Below are positions 56,323 through 64,000 of a stretch of DNA of 64,000 bases, in pieces. This DNA comes from Cynocephalus volans (Eukaryota > Chordata > Mammalia > Dermoptera > Cynocephalidae): assembly GCF_027409185.1 (NCBI RefSeq), contig NC_084472.1, positions 46,363,427 through 46,427,426 on the forward strand. The letters run 5' to 3'. The notes beneath the pieces are model-generated. The model saw only the letters and a list, made by a program, of their open reading frames with translations. It searched no databases and was not told the origin of the DNA. Each line of letters opens with the position of its first letter. The first letter of the stretch is position 1. Made by a program: the position numbers and the translations under genes.

Positions 56323-56767
56323 AATAAGTGTTGGCAAGGATGTGGAGTAAAGGGAACACTTGCACACTGTTGGTGGGAGTGTAAACTAGTGCAGCCATTA
56401 TAGAAAATAGTATGGAGGTTCCCCAAAAAATTAAAAATAGAACTACCATTTGATGCAGCAGTCCCACTACTAGGTATAGACCCAAAGGACACGAAGTCAG
56501 TATGTCAAAGAGATATCTGTACTCCCATGTTTATTGCAGCACAATTTGCAATAGCCAAGATATGGAATCAGCCTAAGTGTTCAACAACAGATGAATGGAT
56601 GGAAAAAAATTGGTATGTATACACAATGGAATATTGTTCAGCCATAAAAGAAGAATGTAATCCTGTCATTTGCAGCAGCATGGATGGACTTAGAGGACAT
56701 TATGTTAAGTAAAATAAGCTGGGCACAGAAAGACAAATACCACGACCTCACTCATGTGGGATCTAAG

Positions 56768-57124
56768 GGGAAAAAAAAGTTGATATTATACAGGCAAAGA
56801 ATAGAATAGTGGTTATCAGAAATGGGGGTGGGTGGGGGGATGGGACAGGGAGAGGTTGACCCACAGGTGCAAAATTACAATTAGGTAGGAGGAATAAGTT
56901 CTGATGGTCTATTGCATGGTAGTGCGACTATGGTTTACAGTTAAGTTTTGTATGTTGCATAGTAACTAGAGGAGAGGCTTTTGAAAGTTTTCTTCACAAG
57001 GAAATAAGTGCATGAGGTGATTGATACATTAACTACCCTGACCTGATTATTGTACAACAAATATATGTATCAAAACATCATATTATACCTCATAAGTATG
57101 ATTACATTGTGTAAATTAAAATTT
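56768..57124 (+). other. 3' UTR of the old L1
   Basis: Contains a G-rich patch ('atgggggtgggtggggggatggg', 56822-56844), common in L1 3' UTRs, and ends 'gattacattgtgtaaattaaaatttaaaaaa'. Confidence 0.8.
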
Positions 57125-57141
57125 AAAAAAATTGTTGCTTT

Positions 57142-58370
57142 GATTGCTTATTAATCCTTTGTGCTTTTTGAGGTTCTCCTCCTACTGTTGTCAGTCTGAG
57201 GAATTTCAACTCTCCATCCAGAAGCTAGTCTGTAACTTGTGCTAGGCAGTTGAACTAAGCCTGAACATCTTTTTTTCTTTTTCCTGCTGGTAAGCCTATG
57301 CTTAGAATTTCTTCCTCATGATATTTTTACCAGGCACCCCCTCCCCCCCGCCGCCATTAAACTTTAGTATTTTCACATATTCCCATACTAAGTAGTTTAT
57401 TGATCCCTGATCAAGATACTTAGAACTTCTAGAAAATATACTTGTATGAGTATGTTTGACATGTATAACATAATCAATTCAAAAGTAAACTAACATCTGA
57501 GAAAAAATGTCAACATTCATTAACTAGTATTTATGAATTTACATGAGAGCTTCTTAGGCCAGTTCTCTTAGACTGCTTAATTTTAGAGAATATCTTAAAT
57601 AGTTTGGTTATTTAGCTTTGTAGTCTATGAATTTGCTATTCTGCCTGTGGTCAACATCAGGTGAAAGCTTATGATAGCAAGGTCAGAGGAAAAACACACA
57701 ATAGGTAGATAGAAGAACAAAACTTTACCCCTTTTGCTGATTCTTTACTTCGCATTACCCCTTACAATGACTTGGTCTAATATCTGTATGTTAGTGACTT
57801 CCAAGTAAGCCCAGTAACTTCTCTACTAAGCTCTTCAAACTCAGTATATCTAAAACTGAATTTGTTACATACCCTCTTTTAAATCTTTTATTTTTTATCA
57901 TTCAGTTAACCTTTGTAGAAATGAATCGTCTTTTGACTGTACCCTTTTTTCACCCCTCATGTTCAGTTGGTTAAACATCCAGACTGTTCTACCTAGAAAC
58001 ATCTCATTGATTTCCCCCCTTCCTTTCCACTCTCCGTGCCCCTAACCTAGGACCTTACTACTTTTCTAATAATTGTTTCTAAACTGGTTTCCTGTTCCCT
58101 TTTCCAGAGCTATTCTCAATGTTCTCATTGAAGTTTTTTTCCTAATATAAATCTAATGCTGTTATTCTTCTTCTCTTTCCTACCATGAACCTACTCTAGA
58201 TAAAACATTTGTATTCTTATCTTTCTCTGCTTTTTTCCTGTAGCCTGGCAAATTCTTGTTTGCATGTGGTAGTAATTAGTACTACTCTACAATATTCTGA
58301 GGGCTCATCTCTGGCACTAGGTAGTGTTGCTTGTCTTTGTCTCCCAACCTCTACCCCCTTGAAATTAAGC
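57142..58370 (+). other. Intron 1, unique part
   Basis: AT-rich with a C-run at 57337-57350. No gene or repeat recognised. Confidence 0.45.
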
Positions 58371-58374
58371 ATGG

Positions 58375-58605
58375 CCCAGGGTTTCTCAACCTTGGAACTA
58401 TTGACATTTTGGGCTGGGCAATTTTTTTTTTTGTGGGACTGTCCCGTGCATTGTGAGATTTTAGCAGTGGACTGGCCTTTACCCACAACTTGCCCAGTAG
58501 TACTCTGCTTCCCATCTCTCCCTTCCAGTTGTGACCATTAAAAATGTCTCTGGATATTGCCAAATGCCCTCTGAGACCAAAGTTGCCCCTCATTGAAAAC
58601 TACTA
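58375..58605 (-). mobile_element. MER20 hAT element
   Basis: 'cagggtttctcaaccttggaactattgacattttgggc' through 'ctggatattgccaaatgccctctgagacc' and 'cattgaaaactact' is reverse MER20 end to end. Confidence 0.92.
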
Positions 58606-58609
58606 GCAT

Positions 58610-58890
58610 GGCCATATGACTTTGGCCAATCAAATGTGAGCAGAAGGGTTAGCCTTTAAAGAGAGTATGTGAGCTGTCCTATCCCTTCGTCTGTCATTTG
58701 AGGACATGTGTAGAAATGGAGCCATTGTCAGCCTAATCTCTGGGAGATGACAGTGAGCAATGCCCCCAGTTCGTCTGTGATGAACAATGCAGCTTCAGCA
58801 GGAAGTAAGTTTTTGTTTTAATCTATGGATATTTTGAGGTTTGGTTGTCACTGCAACATAGCCTATCCTACCCTGATTGATACATGCCAA
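58610..58890 (+). mobile_element. MLT1-type MaLR LTR fragment
   Basis: 'gccaatcaaatgtgagcagaag' and the 3' end 'ggttgtcactgcaacatagcctatcctaccctgattgatac' match MLT1-type LTRs. Confidence 0.7.
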
Positions 58891-59004
58891 GACTTAGTTT
58901 ACCTGTGGACTTTCCATGCTCCTTCATTTGTAATCCAAAATCACTTTAATACCTACCTCTTTTAGATTTTATTACTTAGTGTAACATGTTTGAGTCTTCT
59001 AGAT
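58891..59004 (+). other. Intron 1, short unassigned part
   Basis: Nothing recognised. Confidence 0.4.
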
Positions 59005-59640
59005 CAGTAGTTCTCAATAGAGTAAGTATTGCTCTTTAAGGGGTATTGGAAATTTGTGGGAGGAGTTTTGGTGGGTGGGGGCCAGGGATACCATCCTGCA
59101 ATATGAGAGGCAGTGAATAATTATCTTGCATTCTAGAAGGCTTTCAAATGTCCCAGAATTTCATGTAGCAGGGAAATGTATAATTAGCCTAAAACCGAGC
59201 TCCGTCTTAATACATACTCAATTTTCCAGGCATTAGATTTCTTTTAATTCATTTTCTTAATTGGAGTTGTTTTGTTTGGAACTTTATCAAGAATTCATGA
59301 TTTGGGAAAATCTGTGTCACCAACTGCAGTGCCACTGTGCTATTTGAGTTGCCAGTGCAACACACCTGTCTTGGAAGATATGAATTTGTAGCTGTCATAT
59401 TTATGATAATTCTACATATTTGTGTGCAGGCATCTAACTTCTTTATTATACATTCTAATTTAGTTGCTATGTGTGAGCATTTATATATGAAATACACAGT
59501 TTATTATATATTAATCTTTTTCTTCTTTATATTACACTTAAATTTTTAAAAAGTATGTGTAAGTTGGTTAGAATTTTGTTTCAGGATATAAATGATATGT
59601 CACAAAAATAGGATGTTGTTCTGTTAGAGTTAAGAACCAC
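59005..59640. mobile_element. hAT DNA transposon, non-autonomous
   Basis: Left end CAGTAGTTCTCAAT and right end, reversed, AGTGGTTCTTAACTC form hAT-type terminal inverted repeats. The 8-bp flanks TTCTAGAT and TTCTGATT may be a worn duplication. No coding sequence recognised inside. Confidence 0.6.
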
Positions 59641-59724
59641 TTTCTGATTATGTGCTGCTTGTCTTTGTATCTGTGGTGGTTTACATTTGATAGATACAGT
59701 GTTTGTTGATTTGGTCAATTTATG

Positions 59725-59870
59725 GTTCCCAGATTGCTTTTATGTACACTGTTGCATTTGATTACCACAGTAAGTCTGTAAAGTTAGCAGGGCAGATATT
59801 CTTCCCATTTTATAGATGAGAGAATTGAAAGAGACGTTAACATGTCCAGTCATGCTGCTAGAGTTTTAAT
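59725..59870 (+). mobile_element. MIR, plus strand
   Basis: 'cattttatagatgagagaattgaaagagacgttaacatgtccagtcatgctgctag' fits MIR. Confidence 0.75.
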
Positions 59871-60284
59871 TAGAATATATAATTTTATTTATACCAGTAT
59901 TGTGTCCTTGTATACCATACTTCCATAATCTAAAGCTGTTTAATATAGGAATTATATATATACACTCTGTCGGTATTATTTTTTATACAAGGAACTTTTG
60001 TTTAAAAAAATGATATTTTAATTTAAGTATCCTTTATTTTTTTATCAGCCAGCCAAGGAACTTTTAGTTATGTTTCAGGCACTTGTAGTCATAGGAATAC
60101 AACAAAGACAAAGAAATATGGGCAAGCTGTTCAAAGAAACTTGGAATTAAAATTTTCGAGATACCATTAGGCTCCCAAATAGCATAAATTTTAGAAATAA
60201 TGACATCTGATGGTGAGATAAAATGGGGCTGGATGTTTTAGGCAAAAGAAATAGCAAGAGCAAGCATGTGAAAAGCACATATAG
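59871..60284 (+). other. Intron 1, unassigned
   Basis: Nothing recognised. Confidence 0.4.
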
Positions 60285-60405
60285 AAATGCATTCATTGGA
60301 CAATATGGAGCACTTATCGGTCTTAGGAATTGGGCAAATAATGGTGAATAAGACAAGTACTGTTCCTGTCCTAGAGCTTTTAGTCTAGAAATTAAAGCTG
60401 TTGTG
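60285..60405 (-). mobile_element. L2 fragment, minus strand
   Basis: 'caataatggtgaataagacaagtactgttcctgtcctagagcttttagtctag' is reverse L2 3' sequence. Confidence 0.65.
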
Positions 60406-60888
60406 AGGTTGGCATTCAGAGATTTCAAACTGGTCAGATTTGAGTTGAAGCTGTGTTTTATTTGGCATACATAGCAGTTTCTCTGGCTTCCTCTCCCTTT
60501 CTCCTTTCCCCCATGAATAAGTCACCAGTACTTAGAAATGAGATTTCACATACCAATGGGCATTTTTTAGTTTCTCTTTAAATTGAAGATCTGGCAGCAG
60601 TGGACTAGCATTCACAAATGCCACTTCTGCTGGAAGTGAGTGGTGGCTACCCGCTTTAGATGGGCATGCACTTGTATTCCTCAATACTTGTCTTTACAAC
60701 TGGCACGTTTTGTTTAAATAATTTGCCTGTCTCCTATATGCCTTTGAGTTGTGAGTCGTAGATCAGTGGTTTACTTCTGTTCCTGCGCTCCTGTATTTTC
60801 TTTGACAAATTTTAATAGGAGAAAGTACAGAAAAATGTGTTAATTTTTTAAAGGAAAATCTCCTTTTAAAACAATTAAAATAAACATT
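60406..60888 (+). other. Intron 1, unassigned
   Basis: Nothing recognised. Confidence 0.45.
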
Positions 60889-60889
60889 T

Positions 60890-61085
60890 TACTATTCAGA
60901 CAATAACTACCTTTTACTGAGCAATATGTGCCAGATACTTTATATAGGTTTTCTTTTTTAAGTTCTGTATACCCTCCTTTTAATCCAGGTTCAGAGAGTT
61001 TAAGTAACTTTATTTGTCTGATTACTTAGTGTGAAAGTTGGGATTCTAATCCAGATCTCTGACTCAAAAACCCCCATGCTGGTAA
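60890..61085 (+). mobile_element. MIR, plus strand
   Basis: 'taccttttactgagcaatatgtgccagatactttatatagg', 'gttcagagagtttaagtaac' and 'ggattctaatccagatctctgactc' are MIR. Confidence 0.85.
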
Positions 61086-61099
61086 CTTTTGGTTATCTG

Positions 61100-61835
61100 G
61101 AAAGAGTATCTTCAACGTATACTGTATTTATTGAATGCAAGGAAGTGCCAGATAGTCAAAGATAAGAAAAAACTGCTTCTCTGCTTGGGGTTTATAAATG
61201 AGTTGAGGAGACAGGCATTTATGTAAAGTGGATAACAATAGAGGAAAGCAAGTGTTAAATACCAAGTGATTGATATAAATTCTAATGAGGCTTAAAACTA
61301 CAGCAGTGGCAGGAAGAATAGAAAGGAGACAAATAGAAATGACTAAGGTAAAGAGTCTTGTAACTTTGTGAAGGAATGTGGGGGTAGTGAAAGAGAGAGG
61401 GAAGTCAAAGATGATTTGTCAAGCTTTCAAAGGCTGGGTGATTGAGTGGAACTGATGCTTTAACAAATAAGGGTCATCAGAAGAGGAACATGTTTTGGTA
61501 GAAGAATGATGAGTTAGTTTTATTAATTCTGGGAGGAGGATTTTAAAGATTGAAGTAAACAGCAAAAGAAAATAAAAGCAAGGTAAGTCTGGAATGCAAC
61601 AATATCAATGAAAAATAGAAAACAACCCAGCATGCAAAGTACAGGTTCCAATTCTGCTTTATCTTGTTATTCTTAGGCTGATAGCCTTTTCCTATTCCAT
61701 GTAGGATCTTGAGGTCAAATAAGTTCCTTTAGTTTTGTGCATGTTGAATGGATTCTTCTTTCATAGTCACTTTCTGTGTTTTAATTTCTTTTAAGAATAA
61801 TTTACCTAAAATCTTTCGAAGGATTTAGTGGTCTT
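61100..61835 (-). repeat. Probable old L2-related repeat, minus strand (to about 61460), then unassigned
   Basis: 'tactgtatttattgaatgcaaggaagtgccagatagtcaaag' and 'gagacaggcatttatgtaaagtggataacaatagagg' recall reversed L2. The rest is not recognised. Confidence 0.4.
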
Positions 61836-62249
61836 TATTTTTTTTTTAATAACAGCTTTATTGGGATATAATTCATATGCCATAAAATACACTATTTTAA
61901 AGTGTACAGTTCAGTGGTTTTTACAATGGTCACAGAGTTGTGCAACCATCGCCACTATCAATTTTAGGACATTTTCATTACTGCCAAAAGAAACCCCATG
62001 CTCATTAGCAGTCACTTTTCATTCCCATTTTCCTCACCCCCCAGCAATTACTAATCTGCTTTCAGTTTCTATGGATTTGCCTTTTCTGAATATTTCATAT
62101 AAATGGGTTTATACAATATGTGACCTTTTGTGACTGGCTTCTTTCACTTAGCATGTGTTGTTTAGATTCATTAATGTTGTAGCATGTATCAGTACTTCCT
62201 TCTTTTTTATGGCTGAATAATATCCTATTGTGTAGATATACCCATTTTA

Positions 62250-62490
62250 TGAGGGTACTTCAAAAAGTTTGTGGTCTTGACCATAATCACCACAAAGAAA
62301 AGATAAATGTTCAGGTGATGGATATGCTGTCTACACTAAGTGCATCATTGTACAGCATATACATGTATTGAAACAACACCCTGTACTCTACAAATATATA
62401 TATAATTAAATTTTAAAATAAAAAAGTTGATGGAAAAATAGAATTAAAAGATGATATGAATTTTCCCATGAACTATTTGAAGTACCCTTG
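62250..62490. mobile_element. Mariner-type MITE (~82 bp), itself split by an L1 tail
   Basis: Left end TGAGGGTACTTCAAAAAGTT (62250-) and right end reversed CAAGGGTACTTCAAATAGTT (ending 62490) are inverted repeats. Flanked by the TA dinucleotide expected of Tc1/mariner (62248-62249 and 62491-62492). Without the inner insertion the element is 25 + 57 bp. By resemblance of the ends it may derive from an irritans-type mariner. That is inference. Confidence 0.8.
62275..62420 (+). mobile_element. Short L1 3' tail inserted in the MITE
   Basis: 'ctgtctacactaagtgcatcattgtacagcatatacatgtattgaaac' and an A-rich end. Flanked by CAAAAAGTTTGTGG (62261-62274) and AAAAAGTTGATGG (62421-62433), the duplicated MITE sequence. 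Confidence 0.8.
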
Positions 62491-63051
62491 TATTTATGCA
62501 GTCGTCAGTAGATGGACATTTGGGTTGTGTCTACCTTTTGGCTGTTATGCACAATGCCACTATGAATGTTCATGTATAGGTTTTTGTGTGGACATAGGTA
62601 TTCATTTCACTCGGGTAGAATTTCTAGGAGTGGCATTGCTAGGTCATATCCATTTCATAGTCACATAAGCAATGTATGAAGTTTCCAGTTTCTCTCCTTC
62701 CTCCCCAATGCTTATAATTGTCTGTCTTTTTGATTTGTTCATCCCAGTCAGTATGAAGTAGTATCTCATTGTGGCTTTGATTTACATTTGCCTAATGATT
62801 AATGTTGTTAAGCATCTTTCGTGTACCTGTTGACCCTCTTCTTTGGAAAAATGTCTGTTAAAGTCCTTTTGCCCATTTAAAAATTGGGCTATTTGTCTTT
62901 TTATTATCAGTGACAAAGATGGATGTTAACTGTTAGCATTTTGTACCAGGTGATGGTGAATTTTTCATATATATTAGTGAAAGACTTTTAGATTTAACTA
63001 ACTGTTAAGAATGTTTTAAAGTGCTGATCCTCCTAAGTAATCTTTTATGTA

Positions 63052-63154
63052 ATCTTTTTTTTTTCTTGGTGGCTTCTGGTACAGTAATCTGAACCCTTGA
63101 CCTTGGTGTTATCAGCACCATGCTCTAACCAAGTGAGCTAACTGGCCAACCCTC
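63052..63154 (-). mobile_element. tRNA-Ile SINE monomer
   Basis: T-run, 'gaacccttgaccttggtgttatcagcaccatgctctaacc', ending 'gctaactggccaaccc'. Flanked by TAAGTAATCTTTTATG (63034-63049) and a similar ATAAATAATCTTTTTATG (63155-63172). The mobile element nearest the SMAD4 start codon, ~260 bp from the exon 2 acceptor. Confidence 0.92.
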
Positions 63155-63431
63155 ATAAATAATCTTTTTATGAAGTCCTATTAAGATTTTACTTTGGGGT
63201 GACTAGTATAGTCAACAAGACTTGATTGAGTATGCCTCTATAATAATAAGGTCTAACTTTAATATTTTTGGAATGTCAGAAACAGCAACATTTTAATTAA
63301 GTAATTTTAAACTCTAAGCATCAAATTCAATTATGTGCATTCAGTCTTTTCTCTAGTAATTGAATCTATTTTGTGAAATGTGTTGTCTTTTTTTTTTTTT
63401 TTTTTTTTTTTTAGATTATCCTGAATACCAC

Positions 63432-63521
63432 ATGTCTAAGGATTTTCCTTGCAATATTAGCCATTGTTTTTCACTGCCTCCAGAAGATCAATATTGCTTT
63501 GGAAGTTGGAGGCATATTTGA
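63432..63521 (+). CDS. Upstream ORF in SMAD4 5' UTR (29 codons)
   Basis: ATG at 63432, stop TGA at 63519-63521, 22 bases before the SMAD4 ATG and in a different frame. The start context (C at -3, T at +4) is weak, so most ribosomes would be expected to scan past it. The predicted peptide has no recognisable domain. Any role would be translational control of SMAD4. Only an open frame is seen; translation is not shown. Confidence 0.45.
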   Translation: MSKDFPCNISHCFSLPPEDQYCFGSWRHI

Positions 63522-63540
63522 TTTAAAAGAAGAAACTTGA

Positions 63541-64000
<460 letters not shown>

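Larger units (their letters stand above)
52738..56767 (+). pseudogene. Decayed L1 ORF2 (endonuclease and reverse transcriptase)
   Basis: Endonuclease region from about 52790 ('accttgaatgtaaatgg', 'tgctgcctacaatag', 'ttttctgaccacagtgg' = FSDHSG). The RT region keeps [14 protein letters not shown] (about 54285-54325) and [12 protein letters not shown] (about 54658-54693). The FADD active site is broken: it reads FAD followed by a frameshift at about 54965-54976. The C-terminal part is recognisable up to 'agaaagacaaataccacgacctcactc'. Interrupted by SINEs at 53536 and 56226. Non-functional. Confidence 0.92.
48872..57124 (+). mobile_element. Old near full-length L1 with tandem-repeat 5' UTR
   Basis: Begins GAGGGAGAGGGCAAAGCAAGATGGCTGAC, with a YY1-type AAGATGGC as in other L1 5' ends. 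It runs through a ~2.5 kb 5' UTR (one LTR inserted), decayed ORF1, decayed ORF2 and a 3' UTR ending in an A-rich tail at about 57124. The flanks AAAAACATTGTTTTT (48857-48871) and about AAAAAATTGTTGCTTT (57125-57140) look like a worn duplication. Two SINEs are inserted. Many stops and frameshifts make it inactive. Confidence 0.9.
61837..62930 (-). mobile_element. L1M 3' UTR and ORF2 end, minus strand
   Basis: 'aataacagctttattgggatataattcatatgcc', 'gttgtgcaaccatcgccactatcaattttag', 'ggctgaataatatcctattgtgtagatatacc' and, after an insertion, 'agtagatggacatttgggttg' to 'aatgtctgttaaagtccttttgccc' are reverse L1. Split at 62249 by a mariner MITE. Confidence 0.9.
39822..63414 (+). other. SMAD4: SMAD4 intron 1
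   Basis: 23,593 bp from GTAACC to ...TTAG, inside the 5' UTR. About half is recognisable mobile DNA: two L1s, two hAT elements, several t-SINEs, MaLR LTRs and a mariner MITE. The acceptor is preceded by an almost pure T tract of more than 20 bases (about 63388-63412). I see no further exon with coding character inside it. Confidence 0.9.

Overview
This is a mammalian nuclear window in which only one protein-coding host gene is visible, the 5' end of SMAD4 on the plus strand. A CpG-island promoter spans about 39.19-40.16 kb. Non-coding exon 1 lies at about 39,408-39,821. A first intron of about 23.6 kb follows. Exon 2 (63,415-63,792) holds the start codon and the first 83 codons, ending at the expected splice donor. 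Everything upstream of 39 kb is intergenic, and nearly all other recognisable sequence is transposon-derived.

Organism: the young SINEs are built entirely from tRNA-Ile-like monomers or dimers with an A-rich tail and clean target-site duplications. That is the architecture described for the t-SINE/CYN family of colugos (Dermoptera). MST-type MaLR LTRs, typical of the primate/Euarchonta side of mammals, fit this. A colugo (Galeopterus or Cynocephalus) is therefore my best inference. A bat with a similar tRNA-only SINE is the alternative I cannot exclude without a search.

Layout: 0-6 kb holds an L2 and a complete two-LTR MaLR element with matching 5-bp duplications. 6.2-11.4 kb is a nested stack: a MIR split by an old hAT transposon, itself filled with two L1s, two SINEs and two MLT1 LTRs. 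11-23 kb holds L2, MIR, MLT and a mosaic of minus-strand L1M pieces. 23.1-26.5 kb is a young L1 with an intact ORF1. It stops inside the ORF2 endonuclease yet is flanked by perfect 16-bp duplications. 26.5-38 kb holds more L2/MIR/L1, a solo LTR of unknown family and a long minus-strand L2. At 38.1-38.55 kb is a Merlin/IS1016-type transposase remnant, about 1 kb from the SMAD4 promoter. Intron 1 carries a 5'-truncated L1, a ZBED-like hAT element, an old near full-length L1 (48.9-57.1 kb) and a mariner MITE split by an L1 tail. The 5' UTR of the old L1 contains a tandem array with alternating ~71 and ~91 bp spacing.

The strongest candidates for something new are the tandem-repeat L1 promoter, the 3'-truncated L1 with perfect duplications, the Merlin remnant and a short uORF in SMAD4 exon 2. 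Family names for old repeats come from memory of consensus sequences, not from a search.
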